This document shows positions 1 through 13,378 of a DNA stretch of 64,000 bases, one piece after another; positions within the stretch are counted from its first letter, which is position 1, and each line of letters begins with the position of its first letter. Origin of the DNA: Luscinia megarhynchos. Taxonomy: Eukaryota > Chordata > Aves > Passeriformes > Turdidae. The notes under the pieces are model-generated. The model ran no database searches, was not told the DNA's origin, and saw nothing but the letters and a program-made list of their open reading frames with translations. The DNA lies in contig JAPFBE010000033.1 in the NCBI GenBank assembly GCA_034336665.1, forward strand, positions 2,480,001 to 2,544,000. The letters run 5' to 3'. The position numbers were made by a program, and so were the translations under genes.

Positions 1-396
1 GGTGAAGTGTGGGGTATTTGCTTCAGAAAGGTGGAATTGTTGTGTAAGTGTGCAGTGTGATGCGAGCGGGACCGTGGCTGTGCTGAAAACATAATGATTG
101 TTAGTAGAAAGTATGAATAATAAGTGTGCTGTGTTCGTATAAGAGCGGACGTGCTGCGTTGGTGCATTGTGTGCTTTGTTTGTGTACTGAGAAGGGTGAG
201 AAGGAGTCCCCTTTCCAATGGTTTGGGCATGATCCTTGGGAATTTGTGAACCTAATAGACAGCCAGATTAAGAGAGAGGAAACAAATAGGCTGATCTAGT
301 TGGTATTGTGTGTGGGAAGGGGATTGGAAGGAAATTCTAAAGTTCAGTAAAGAAAAGTTTATTTGTAAGATAGGCAGGGGACGAAAAGAGAAGATA
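1..396 (+). other. Proviral leader before gag
   Basis: Untranslated leader of the provirus between its off-window 5' LTR and the gag start. It probably holds the packaging signal and the env splice donor, but I cannot place either from sequence alone. The gag frame is open upstream from 310, which leaves room for a short N-terminal extension from an upstream start, as gammaretroviral glyco-Gag has. I see no convincing signal peptide there. Confidence 0.6.
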
Positions 397-1875
397 ATGG
401 GATCTACACAGAGCACAGAAGTCCCTAAAGCCAGCCCATTAGGATGTGTTATAACACATTGGAAAGAAGTTGCAGGAACTGGCGGCACTGAAAATAAATC
501 CACCCTAATTAAATATTGCAGCCAGTGGTGGCCACTTTATAGACTAGACCAGGGAGTAAGGTGGCCACCCACCGGGACTTTAGATTACGATACCCTGCTG
601 CAACTAATGTTGTTCTTAAGAAGAGAGGGCAAATGGAGTGAGGTTTCCTACTGTGACATGTTTTTCTCTCTCCGAAACCACCCTGAATGGCAGAGAGACT
701 GTGGGATGAGGGCACCCTCTGACCCTCTAGTTTTGGCTCTGGAGAAGGAAAGGAAAGCAAATAAAGGGAAACTTGAAAGGTGTTGTTCAGCATGTGATAT
801 AGGCGAGAGGTGTACCAGATTAGACAAAATGCACAATTTGGATATACAGGAACAGAGTTTGAGTGATCTATTCAAATCTCCTCCTCGAACTCAGAGACAC
901 AAAGATGATGATTCAGAAGGAATACTTACTCCAGCCCATTCTCCTCCCAGAAGCCCTGTGTCTTCTAGGACGAGAAATAAGGTGCTACAAGCCCCTTTGA
1001 GAGAGGCTGTGGGACCGGAAGGAGAGAGAGTTCTAGTGAAAGTACCCTTTTCCACTATTGATATAGAAGCATGGGAAAAAGTTGCTAAAAACTACCGTAG
1101 TGACCCAATAACTACAGCAAAGCGTTTGCGGTATATTATCAGGCAGCATAATCCAGATTGGTCTGATATACAATTATTGCTGGATGCATTAACTGAAACA
1201 GAAAAGCAATTAATCCTGAAAACAGCAGGAGATCTAGCAGAGGATTATTATAAGGCCCAGCAATTGGACGTAAAGGACTATTTCCCCCTCCAGAATCCAC
1301 AGTGGGATCCAAGCAGAACAGCAGAAATGCGGAAGTTAGAAAGCTACCAAGAATGGATAGCAAAAGGGATGGAACGAGCAATACCTAAAACTATAAATTG
1401 GTCAGCATTATATGCTGTTAAACAGGGTCCCTCTGAAACACCATCTGAATTCTTGGATCGATTAAGGGATGCAATGCGTCGCAATACATCCCTAGACCCT
1501 GGAGCAGAAGTGGGAATTCAACAACTAGTGAATTTATTTTTGGGTCAATCTACGGGGGATATTAGGCGTAAGCTTCAAAAAATAAAAGGGCCTGAGGGAA
1601 GAAATCTAGAGTATTTACTAGATGAGGCATGGAGAGTATTTAGCAATAGAGAAGAGGGATATAAGCAGAATGTGAGGAATTTGGTGGCAGTGTTGAGAGA
1701 AGAGAGAGGAGGACAAAGTCGTGGGCAGGGTCGACGAGGGGGACAGGGGGGCCCACCTCAATTGGGTAAAGATCAGTGCGCATTTTGTAAAGAATTTGGG
1801 CACTGGAAGAATGAATGCCCTAAACGGAGGAGGGACAAGGAAAAAGGCGTGGTCGCACATGTAAAAGGAAACTGA
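397..1875 (+). CDS. gag: ERV Gag polyprotein, open frame
   Basis: Structural polyprotein of the provirus, about 492 residues from the chosen start. That start opens Met-Gly-Ser-Thr, a myristoylation signal expected for membrane targeting of matrix, so I prefer it to the ATG 29 codons upstream. In order: a Trp-rich matrix, a Pro/Ser-rich linker (SPPRSP), a capsid with a major-homology-like segment (QGPSETPSEFLDRLRDAM), an Arg/Gly-rich basic stretch, and one CCHC knuckle (CAFCKEFGHWKNEC). A single knuckle is the gammaretroviral pattern. I see no PPxY or PTAP late motif. The frame has no stop or shift and ends in UGA, after which pol continues in the same frame. Confidence 0.9.
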   Translation: MGSTQSTEVPKASPLGCVITHWKEVAGTGGTENKSTLIKYCSQWWPLYRLDQGVRWPPTGTLDYDTLLQLMLFLRREGKWSEVSYCDMFFSLRNHPEWQRDCGMRAPSDPLVLALEKERKANKGKLERCCSACDIGERCTRLDKMHNLDIQEQSLSDLFKSPPRTQRHKDDDSEGILTPAHSPPRSPVSSRTRNKVLQAPLREAVGPEGERVLVKVPFSTIDIEAWEKVAKNYRSDPITTAKRLRYIIRQHNPDWSDIQLLLDALTETEKQLILKTAGDLAEDYYKAQQLDVKDYFPLQNPQWDPSRTAEMRKLESYQEWIAKGMERAIPKTINWSALYAVKQGPSETPSEFLDRLRDAMRRNTSLDPGAEVGIQQLVNLFLGQSTGDIRRKLQKIKGPEGRNLEYLLDEAWRVFSNREEGYKQNVRNLVAVLREERGGQSRGQGRRGGQGGPPQLGKDQCAFCKEFGHWKNECPKRRRDKEKGVVAHVKGN

Positions 1876-1920
1876 AGAAGACCGGGAGATCTATCCCCAG
1901 CAGATCCCCTGGTTATAACA
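1873..1920 (+). promoter_or_regulatory. Gag-pol UGA junction, probable stop readthrough
   Basis: The gag stop is TGA, and the very same frame is open directly after it and runs into the protease. No shift is needed, so synthesis of Gag-Pol would rely on stop suppression. Gammaretroviruses are known to do this, usually at UAG with a downstream pseudoknot. I have not folded the downstream RNA, so the stimulator is not shown. Confidence 0.7.
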
Positions 1921-4900
1921 ATGGAGCTGGGGGAGGAGGGAAAGGGGGTAGAGTTTTTAATTGATACAGGAGCGGCATATTCAGTATTGAACAAGGCCCT
2001 GGTGCCTGTGGGAAAAGATTATGTTACGATACAAGGAGTCACTGGCCGGTCTGAAAAGGCTTATTTTTGTAAACCTCTAAAATATAAATTTGGGAAACAA
2101 TGGGGCACTCATAAGTTTTTATACATGCCAAATTCCCCGAAGGCGCTCCTGGGAAGAGATTTATTGGAACAACTACAAGCGACCATTGTATTTAAGGATG
2201 GGGAGATTACTTTGGAGGTAAACGACCAACAATATATAGAAGTGTTGAGCTTAATATTGACAATCACTGAAATTAAAGAAGAAATTAGAGAAGAAATAAT
2301 TAGTCAGGTGTTCCCCGGAGTATGGGCTTCCAATGTGCCAGGGAGAGCGAAAAACGCACCTCCTATAATAATTAAACTCAAAGAAGGGAAACAACCAGTC
2401 AGGATCAAGCAGTATCCTTTGAGAAAAGAGGACAGAGAAGGAATTGCGCCAGTGATTGAGAACTTCTTACAACTAGGATTACTAAAAGAATGCCAATCTG
2501 AGTTTAATACTCCTATTTTACCTGTTCGGAAACCTGATGGGTCATACAGGCTGGTGCAAGACTTGAGGGCTGTTAATAAAATAACTGAAGATCTTTATCC
2601 AGTAGTGGCAAACCCATATACTTTATTAACATGCTTAACACCAGAGTTTACTTGGTTTACTGTTTTAGACCTGAAAGATGCCTTCTTTTGCCTCCCTCTC
2701 CATGAAGCCAGTCAGAAAATTTTTGCATTTGAATGGGAAAATCCTAAAACTGGACGGAGAACTCAACTCACGTGGAAAGTACTCCCCCAAGGGTTTAAAA
2801 ATTCTCCTACTTTGTTTGGAGAGCAGCTTGCCAAGGACTTAGAGGCCTGGGAAGCCCCCCTCAGAAGAAGGAAAACTGCTGCAGCACGTAGGACGATCTT
2901 CTAATAGCCACTAAGACGGAAGAAGCATGTGTGGCCTGGACGGTGAGTCTCTTAAACTTTTTGGGACTCCAGGGGTATAGAGTATCAAAGAAAAAGGCTC
3001 AGGTGGTGAAGCAGAAGGTTACCTACCTGGGGTACGAAGTTAGTGCTGGACAACGGACCCTAGGGCAAGATCGGGAAGAAACAATATGCCGAACTCCACA
3101 ACCCCAGACAATAAAGGAACTGCGAACCTTTTTAGGGATGACAGGATGGTGTAGGTTGTGGATCTACAACTATGGGTTGCTTGTTAAACCTCTGTACATG
3201 CTCATGGCAAATGGCAGCAGAGATCTCAAGTGGACTAAAGAGGCCACTCAAGCCTTTCGTCGATTAAAGGACGCTCTTATGTCAGCCCCAGCCCTAGGAC
3301 TTCCTGATGTAAGTAAACCATTCTTTTGTTCTCCCATGAGAAACAGGGGATTGCCCTGGGAATACTAGCACAGAACCTAGGGCCATACCGAAGGGCAGTT
3401 GCTTACTTCTCTAAGCAGCTGGATGCAACGGCCAAAGGATGGCCAGGGTGCCTCAGAGCAGTAGCAGCAGTTGTGATGAATATTCAAGAGGCACGCAAAT
3501 TCACCCTGGGCCAGAAAAATGACTGTATTAGTGTCTCACACAGTATCTGCAGTATTAGAGGTAAAAGGGGGGCACTGGCTTTCCCCACAAAGGTTCTTGA
3601 AATACCAAGCTATTATGGTGGAACAAGATGACGTGGAAATAATGGTGACTAATATTGTCAACCCAGCTTCTTTTCTCAGTGGAAATCAAGGAGAACCAGT
3701 ACACCACGATTGTATGGAGACTATCGAAGCCACCTACTCCAGCCGACCAGACTTGAAGGACACCCCTTTTGACGACGCAGAAACCTGGTTTACTGATGGA
3801 AGTAGCTACGTCATCAGCGGGAAGCGATATGCTGGGTATGCAGTTACCACCAGTAAAAAGGTACTGGAATCTGGATCTTTGCCAATAGATACCTCTGCAC
3901 AGAAGGCTGAGATAATTGCCCTGATTTGTGCCTTGGAAATGGCAAAAGGGAAGAAGATAAATATATATACAGACTCGAGATATGCATTTGGTGTTGTGCA
4001 TGCACATGGAGCTATCTGGAAAGAGAGAGGACTGTTAAATTCACAAGGAAAGAACATAAAACATGCACAAGAAATAATGAGATTATTGGAAGCAGTCCAG
4101 ATGCCTGAGAAGGTAGCAATTATGCACATCAGAGCACACCAGAAGGTGAGCTCAGAATTGGAAGAAGGAAATGAGCTGGCGGACAGAGAGGCAAAAGAGG
4201 CAGCAAAGGGTGAGATAACAATTGAGGGAGCCTTGATTCCAGATGGACAGATATCCCTGGAAGGTAAGCCAATATATGATAAAAAAGATAAGGAATTAAT
4301 TGAGGATCAGAAAGGAACATATAATGAGGAAGGATGGGCTGTCACTACAGAAGGGAGACTGGTTATCCCCTTCCACGTACTATGGTCTCTAGTTAAAAAG
4401 GAACATCAGAAAACACACTGGGGAGCAGACGCTCTATATACCCATCTAATTGAAAAGATTACTGCCAGAAATTTATATACTATTGTTACCCAGGTTACTC
4501 GGCAGTGTGACCTTTGCCTCCAGACTAATCCTAAGAATACCCCTAAACCAAAACTTGGTCGAGTTGGAAGAGGCCAGGGGCCTGGGCAGCAGTGGCAAAT
4601 TGATTTTACAGAACTTCCAAGAAAAGGGGGGTATAGATATTTACTGGTGATGACAGATACCTTTTCAGGGTGGCCAGAAGCCTTCCCAACTAGAACTGCC
4701 ACAGCTCGTGAGGTAACTAGAGTGTTGTTACAAGAAATAATACCACGCTTTGGAGTTCCAGCCACTATATCCTCAGATAGAGGACCACACTTTATTTCAA
4801 AGATAGTGCAACAAATTAGTCGGCACTTGGGCATAGATTGGGAACTTCACACCCCATATCATCCTCAGTCAAGTGGCCAAGTAGAGAAAATGAATCATTT

Positions 4901-5411
4901 AATTAAACAGCAAATTGTGAGGTTAGGACAAGAAGTTAATTTGCCCTGGCCCCAATCACTCCCATTGGCATTAATGCGAATTTGAACTAAGCCAAGGACT
5001 AAAGAAAAGCTAAGTCCTTTTGAAATGCTTTACGGGAGGCCGTATGGAGTGCAAAGGGGAATTTCTACCCAAGTTGGAGAGGAGACACTGGCCACCTATA
5101 TGGTGGCTTTGAGCAAACAGCTCAGAAAAATTGAAAAACATGTGGCTGGAACTCGGAGCAAAGGTCTGGATGGACCAGTGCATAATATACAGCCTGGAGA
5201 TTATGTATATGTTAAGTCTTTTACAGAAAAAACCCTCGAACCACAGTGGGAAGGACCATTCCAAGTGCTACTTACCACCTTCACTGCAATTAAGATCAAG
5301 GAACAGAGCGCTTGGATCCACCATTCTCGGGTGAAGAAAGCTCCAGAAGCCCCTTGGAAAGTAATATCTGGTGATAACGGACTCAAGCTCAAGTTCACAC
5401 GAACAAAATGA
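1876..5411 (+). pseudogene. pol: ERV pol (protease, RT, RNase H, integrase), broken
   Basis: Protease comes first, with the active-site DTGA in LIDTGAAYS and a GRDLL motif. The RT palm follows with LPQGFKNSP. The frame is lost at about 2888-2892, inside the polymerase catalytic motif, where an extra base is present and the aromatic residue before VDD is also changed. Further shifts lie near 3320-3326 and 3510-3520. RNase H (DGSS, Glu, TDSR, LAD acidic residues) and integrase (HHCC, then D, D and E with 35 residues between the last two) are in one frame from about 3519. A TGA at 4983 cuts the integrase before its C-terminal domain (WEGPFQV). The tail to 5411 continues in the same frame. The domains are recognisable but no full polyprotein can be made. 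Confidence 0.92.
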
Positions 5412-7531
5412 GCATATTACAGTTAGGGGTGTTCAGTGATTCAGGACGTAGGAATTTAATTGTTTTGTTTGTAAATATAACTATATTCCAAGGATTGGAA
5501 AGTGCCTTTAACCAGAGCAATGTTGAATGGCCTTGGTCCCAGGCTTTTGTTCAGTATACCGGACATATGGGGAAGATACAAAATTTGAACTTGTCAACTG
5601 TAGTTATGCATGGAAACCAGGTATATGAACAGCAAGAATGGCAGAAACAAAGGTTGTGGTCACTTCAAGGGACTGTAGGAGAGACCATCAGAATAGGATG
5701 TCGGATGATTAATGGAACTACCCATGAGAAACCAGTTCAAATTAGCGTCTCATCTCCCCCTGCAAACAGACATAATGAGATCTGTAGCCAACACAGTGAG
5801 CCACATTGTTGGTATAATTTTACATTAGATCGGACTGTTGAGGTGGTATGCCTTTGGGCTTATAAAGATCTTGGGCTCTCATTTAAATTTAGAATAAATG
5901 CCGTAACTGAACCTGTTCAGATTCAGACTCAGAGTACGCCACTTGAACTTAAACTCATGATTTATGAGGTAGGCCCATATATAGTGAGAAATACAGGTCA
6001 ACAGCAATTATTATTCAATCCAGAATGGTCTCTCAAGCCTGTTGAATTGCTAATACAAACCAGTATTTCAGAGATTCAACCAGCCTTTTCCGCCTTCTTA
6101 AAACCATCCCTAGAAGGGTGGACAACATGGTTACAAAAGCAAGTATACCTTAGGGATAGGATGCAAAGAGATTTAACGGGAATGTTGGGAACAGGATTAG
6201 GAATTTTGAATGGAATTGACTCTGAAATACTAGTAAATAAGCTAGCAACTGCAACAAATGATTTGACAAAACTGAGCCAACCCCTACAATCAGCTTTACT
6301 GGCATTAGGAAATAGTCAGTGGCAGATTTCAAAGATATTACCGAACTGGGAAAAGGCTGAGGACCAGGACCATAAGTTAATAATAGACGCACTTAGCACT
6401 GTCCAAGATAATGTGTCTTTAGCTTTCAGTTGTATACAAGCGCAGTTATGGATCCAATCCACAGCTGCCTTGGCTATAAGAGAAGGGAGTGAAGGCACTT
6501 TTCCAATGGAGGTCCGAAAAGCTGTCTGGGACAATGCTAATGATTTTGAAAGAAAATTCCAATCCTGGTGGACTCTAGTAAATTTCACCTATGATCCTGT
6601 TGCTAATATGGCCACTACCTTTGTGCTTACCATACGTAATGCCACAGTTTATGCTATTCACCCCATCATTGCATTGGGACTCAATCATGAGGGGACGGTG
6701 TTGTATCCCTCAGAGCATAGGGCGTGGGCCCGGACAGTAAATGGGAAATGGCAAACTGTGAATGTAGAATCCTGTGTTACTCGCGAACAACAAGGGTTTA
6801 TCTGTGAAAGCAATACAATTGATGCTCAAGATGTATGCCTTGACACTGAGCAGGGTGTATGCCACTTTGAAATTCATCCAGATGCTGATCAAAAGACTAT
6901 GCTTATATATACTGGTCGAGGATGTGTATGTTTAAGAACCACTTGTGTCTATGTAAACATAGACAATGAGAATGTAACCTTGCCTGTTAAGAATAACTCT
7001 AAGTTCTGTATTTGTAATTTCGTTAGAATTGTGGGATGTGATTTCTCATATTCGTCACCAGTTACATCCCATCAGCTGATAAGGTCTAACTACACGACAT
7101 ACCACGAACTGTCACCTACGCCCATTGGAATGAACCTTACCTTGGTACAGCAACTGGTAAAACATCAAGATTTAGCAAAAATTTTGGAAGAAATCAAAGA
7201 GAGCGGGCAAAAGACTTTAGTCACTGTTCATCATGATGTCCAAGAAATAAATAGAGTTTTACAAAGGGTTAAGCAGGATACAAGCCACAATTGGTGGGAT
7301 GCCCTTTTCGGGTGGTCCCCAACTGCAACTGGAATTTTGAATACATTATGTCATCCAGTAATTGTACTATTGGTTTTAGTTAGTCTAAGCTTACTGCTGT
7401 CTTTTGTACTACTTATTTGGAATTGGAAGATGCTACAAAGGATGGCAATACTAACTTCATTGTCCAGAGTACATGGTAAGGCATTAAGAGATACATATCG
7501 TAGGAATGGAGAAAAAGAAATCTTGTATTGA
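5408..7531 (+). CDS. env: ERV envelope-like glycoprotein, intact 707-codon frame
   Basis: Uninterrupted frame whose ATG overlaps the pol stop (ATGA). There is a hydrophobic N-terminal stretch at about residues 16-30 that could act as a signal peptide, many N-x-S/T glycosylation sites, a central Gly/Leu-rich helix (TGMLGTGLGILNGID) like a fusion or heptad region, a Cys-rich block at about 470-560, and a membrane anchor near 645-670 (VIVLLVLVSLSLLLSFVLL) followed by a basic tail. I find no RxKR-type furin site, no CX6CC motif and no LQNR-type immunosuppressive segment, so it does not look like classical gammaretroviral Env. I believe related proteins recur in bird genomes but cannot name the family. 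A cellular role is unproven. Confidence 0.8.
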   Translation: MSILQLGVFSDSGRRNLIVLFVNITIFQGLESAFNQSNVEWPWSQAFVQYTGHMGKIQNLNLSTVVMHGNQVYEQQEWQKQRLWSLQGTVGETIRIGCRMINGTTHEKPVQISVSSPPANRHNEICSQHSEPHCWYNFTLDRTVEVVCLWAYKDLGLSFKFRINAVTEPVQIQTQSTPLELKLMIYEVGPYIVRNTGQQQLLFNPEWSLKPVELLIQTSISEIQPAFSAFLKPSLEGWTTWLQKQVYLRDRMQRDLTGMLGTGLGILNGIDSEILVNKLATATNDLTKLSQPLQSALLALGNSQWQISKILPNWEKAEDQDHKLIIDALSTVQDNVSLAFSCIQAQLWIQSTAALAIREGSEGTFPMEVRKAVWDNANDFERKFQSWWTLVNFTYDPVANMATTFVLTIRNATVYAIHPIIALGLNHEGTVLYPSEHRAWARTVNGKWQTVNVESCVTREQQGFICESNTIDAQDVCLDTEQGVCHFEIHPDADQKTMLIYTGRGCVCLRTTCVYVNIDNENVTLPVKNNSKFCICNFVRIVGCDFSYSSPVTSHQLIRSNYTTYHELSPTPIGMNLTLVQQLVKHQDLAKILEEIKESGQKTLVTVHHDVQEINRVLQRVKQDTSHNWWDALFGWSPTATGILNTLCHPVIVLLVLVSLSLLLSFVLLIWNWKMLQRMAILTSLSRVHGKALRDTYRRNGEKEILY

Positions 7532-7556
7532 GTAAAAGAATTTACTAATTTTCTAG

Positions 7557-7568
7557 AAAAGGGGGGAC
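7557..7568 (+). promoter_or_regulatory. Polypurine tract
   Basis: AAAAGGGGGGAC stands immediately before the TGAAAC start of the 3' LTR. This is the position and composition expected of the plus-strand primer. Confidence 0.85.
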
Positions 7569-8093
7569 TGAAACAGGGGATTTAAGGGTTAAATAGAATG
7601 AAGAGTAGAACATATGGTATCAGTTACTGTGTGCTTATAAGGAAAGGAATGCATGATAAGAGACCCCTAACTTATAGATTTTGCTGGGCTTGCAAAAATG
7701 AAGGGGGTCCCTCTTCGTAAAAGTGCAGAGTCTGCAAAATATCACAATCAAGAGACTAAAGCGCATGCGTAGAAAGACAAGTTGAAAAGTTCAACAGCGA
7801 GGAAGACTACTGTTAGCCCACCAACTCATTTCCAGAGACCACCAACTCAATAAACTACTCAGCCGCAATGAAGATGCAACTGATTTCCATACGAAGCGGG
7901 GAACAGGCGGGGCAGATAATCAATATGTATAGGCGATTTGGAATATGCATGAACTTCCTAGATAAATAGAAGATTAGAAATCATGTAAAGTACGCAGGAT
8001 TTGGGAAGATGCTCTCCCCCTGCGTCCAGCGCTGAATAAAATACGTACCTACTCCACAACTTTATAGGTTGTGAAGTTTATTTCCGTGCTTCA
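7569..8093 (+). mobile_element. 3' LTR of the gamma-like provirus
   Basis: Long terminal repeat of 525 bp running TGAAACAG to GTGCTTCA, with the polypurine tract at its left edge. An AATAAA signal stands at 8035-8040, so R/U5 is the last part. Several blocks (GAAAAGTTCAA, GAGGAAGACTA, GCGCTGAATAAA) recur in the minus-strand solo LTR at 15503-16080, which supports the borders. It ends about 320 bp upstream of the RPL37 ATG on the same strand, so any LTR promoter activity would read toward that gene. Confidence 0.88.
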
Positions 8094-8410
8094 ACGGTCT
8101 GGCCCCCGAGGGTCCCACCACGACACACCACAGCTTTCAGGGACCTTGCCTATCCCAGTAGGCCGGGCCCGGCGGGAAGGGGACATCACGCGGAGGGGAC
8201 TCCTGAGTACAACTTGAGGTGAGGCTAAGACAAGGAGAGCATTCACTTTCTGCCGTACCGAGCCGGGCCGGGCCTATCTAGCCAGGCTACCGGACCGGAT
8301 GCCTCCGCCATTCCCAATCGAACAGTCACAGCACGTCTCCGGAAGTGCTTGCCGGACTATAGCGGAAGCGGGGCGGGGCACAGCCTCTTTGGTGCTAACC
8401 TCCGGAGAAG
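8094..8410 (+). promoter_or_regulatory. RPL37: RPL37 promoter and 5' UTR
   Basis: GC-rich stretch without a TATA box. Just upstream of the start codon are two ETS-like CGGAAG sites (8339 and 8363 regions), a GC box (GGGGCGGGG) and a pyrimidine run CCTCTTT at about 8384-8390 that fits a 5' TOP initiation site of ribosomal-protein genes. The 5' UTR would then be about 25 nt. The provirus LTR borders it on the left. Confidence 0.7.
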
Positions 8411-10939
<2,529 letters not shown>

Positions 10940-10958
10940 AGATACATGTATTTGTTAA

Positions 10959-10964
10959 AATAAA
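10959..10964 (+). terminator. RPL37: RPL37 poly(A) signal
   Basis: AATAAA 20 nt after the RPL37 stop codon, giving the very short 3' UTR typical of ribosomal-protein mRNAs. Confidence 0.9.
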
Positions 10965-11014
10965 GTCTTATCCAGAAAATGTAATTTTTTTGTACGTTTT
11001 ACTTCAGTGAAACA

Positions 11015-11594
11015 TGGTATATTGTGTCTGGCTGAGCTGGAATTTGTTTCCCCACAGCAGCCCTCCCAGTGCTGTGCTTTACATTGGGAGCTGGAAAGGT
11101 GCTGGTAACACACCAGTGTTTTGGCTTCTGGTGAGCAGCCCTGGCACACCATCAGTGCTATCTCCAACATTCGCCCCATCAAGGGGCTGGGAGTTGACAA
11201 GATCCTGGGAGGGCACACAACCAGGCCGACTGACCCAAATTGACCAAAGGGATATTCCATACCATATGACATCAGCTCAGATATAAAACCTAAGGGAGGG
11301 AGGAGGAATGGGAGTATTCGTTACTTTACAGTGTTTGCCTTCCAGAGCAACTGCTCTGCGTGCTGAAGCCCTGCTTCCAGGAAGTATCTCAACGTCACTC
11401 ACCAATGGAAAGTAGAGAATAAACCTTTTTTTCTCTTTGCTCATGTGTGCAAAAACTTTTGCTTTTGCTTTAGTAAACTGCTTTATCTCAACCTACAAGT
11501 TGTTTTCTATCTTATTTTCCCTCCCCTGTCCATCTGGGGAATGATAGAGCAGCTTTGTGGGCACCTGGTGTCCAGCCAAGATCAACCCACTACA
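11015..11594 (+). mobile_element. ERVL-type LTR
   Basis: Begins near TATTGTGTCTGGCTGAGCTGG and ends CCCACTACA. It carries the block with GACCAAAGGGATATTCCA and CATATGACATCAGCTCAG that also appears, inverted, in the LTR at 63094-63670. A TATA-like ATATAAAA follows that block. TTTTTTTGGCGC just beyond its end resembles a primer-binding site, so it may be the 5' LTR of the decayed material to its right. The left border is approximate. Confidence 0.7.
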
Positions 11595-13378
11595 GTCCTT
11601 TTTTTGGCGCACAACGTGTGAGGTGAGACAAGTGCAGTTAAATTTATATAAATATATAAGTCATGGTATAGTAAATAGTAGTTATCAAGTAGCAAGCTTC
11701 TGTGGGGGACATGGAGTTTGTCAACTGCACTCCTTATCTATTTTGCTGAGTTTGGGAACATGTTAACACTGACTATGCTTTGCCCTTACACTGACAGCCT
11801 TGTTTTGCTGGGAGAACTGTCTTTTGTGGACAGTGAGGGAATACACTTCCCTCTGCCTGCCTGAGATTCATGTGAAGGCTTTTATAATGCAGCCTCCTGT
11901 GGTCATTGCTCATCCTTATGTAAGCTACTTAAATACTGTTAATGATATTAGCTAATACTGTTGATACACTATGGAGTTCATGGAATCTGGTGTCATCCTG
12001 GTGTAAGAGAAAACAATCTTTAGGTGAGGAGATATGGAAATCTGCCCTGAGGCATCCAGTTCCTGAGTGGGAGGGTGGGTGGAAGGATTTGGGCAGGCTC
12101 CTGCCAACCTGGGGCAGATATCACCTCCTATTACCTGGCACTTTACGCCTGAACAGGTAATCAACCCTGACAAACTGACCTGTCAACTGATAGAAGAGTG
12201 CCTTGCCTACCCCACTGAAAACCAGCTCCTCACCCTCTACTGGGATCTGGCCTGTGTCTATTGACTCACAGTTCAGTACTCTAAGAGGACTAGTTGAGGC
12301 AGGAACCCAAACTGCATTTGAGGATAATAACGCCTGAAATAGGGACCCAAAGAACAACTACAGTAATTGCCCCAGTAGTGAAAAGGAATAAATTGACAAG
12401 GCGAGCTACAGGTCCATATCATCGATTAGAAAGGGAGGAAGAAGAAAAGGGTCAGTGGAGAAGGAGGGGTGGAGCTTTCAACACTATTCAATACCAGTTA
12501 CGTCACTACTGGGGGGAGTAGTTCCGGTAGGGAAAAATGCCACGGCCGGAAACAGAAATGTGGCAATTTTTGACTGGCTCGCTTCAGCTAAGGGGCCTGA
12601 GGACCCCGGCCCCCTACACTCGGCCGTTTCTCCCCTCTCTTCCCGTCCTTCCAGGACGTTTTTGCAGGACAAGGGGCTGAGGAGAGACGGCGGCGCCGAT
12701 ATCAGCTGAGTCTAGCCGAGCCGATAAAGGAGTCCAGCGGGGTGTTAGGAAGGGGCAGCGAAGCGGCAGAATCGACCCACACGCACCCCCAGCACAGCGG
12801 ACCGGTGGTAGCGGCCGTGCAGGAACCTGGTGCTGAACTGAACTCAGCGGAAGGAGAGTCGACCCGGCTTGGACGACCGAGCTTCTGGGGGGTTTGTTTA
12901 GTTGTTGTCTTTTCGGTCTTTTTTTTTTATTATTATTATTTTTTGGTTGGGTTTTTAAATTTAATTTTGTTTGGTTTGGTTTTTTTTTTGGGAGCGGAAT
13001 TTTTGTTTGTTTGATTTTTTATTTTGTTTTGTTTTGAATTTTTTTCTGGTGGAGGGGAGAGCGTTACACCGCAGAACCTTTTGCCATATTGCCTTTGTTC
13101 TCTGGGGGCCTAGGCCTACGTGGTGGTCTAGTGCGGGAACAGCAGTTATCTTCTTTTTTTCCTGGAGGGTCAAACTTCATATCGCCTTTGTTGGTCAAAC
13201 CATTTTCTTTTTGTACAATCGTTTATTTTTATTGCTATGTTTATTGCGAGCCTCTTTAGTAAATTGTGACTCCGACTTCAGTCTTCCTTAGTATTTACTT
13301 CAACATTATAGAAAAAGGGGCAGCTTGAGTGGCCCTAATTTCCCCGATGAGTTTTTAAAACCAAGACAAGGGGCAGGA
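11595..13378 (+). mobile_element. Decayed ERV internal sequence
   Basis: Sequence between two LTRs of the same orientation. It opens with a primer-binding-like TTTGGCGCACAACG. No long frame survives; a short basic frame at 12294-12521 could be a remnant of gag. The 12640-12880 part is GC-rich and is followed by T-rich low-complexity DNA (12910-13060). The flanking LTRs look like different families, so this may be a composite of two insertions. Confidence 0.5.

Larger units (their letters stand above)
1..8093 (+). mobile_element. Gamma-like endogenous retrovirus, 5' LTR outside window
   Basis: The element reads leader, gag, pol, env, polypurine tract and 3' LTR in order. Gammaretrovirus-like traits are visible: a Gag with an MG myristoylation start and one CCHC knuckle, gag and pol in the same frame separated by a UGA, protease-RT-RNase H-integrase order, a GPY/F-type integrase tail, and a TGAA...TTCA LTR. 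The window opens inside the leader, so the 5' LTR, primer-binding site and left target duplication cannot be seen. Gag and env frames are open while pol is broken, so the copy is defective as it stands. A related solo LTR lies at 15503-16080. Confidence 0.93.
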
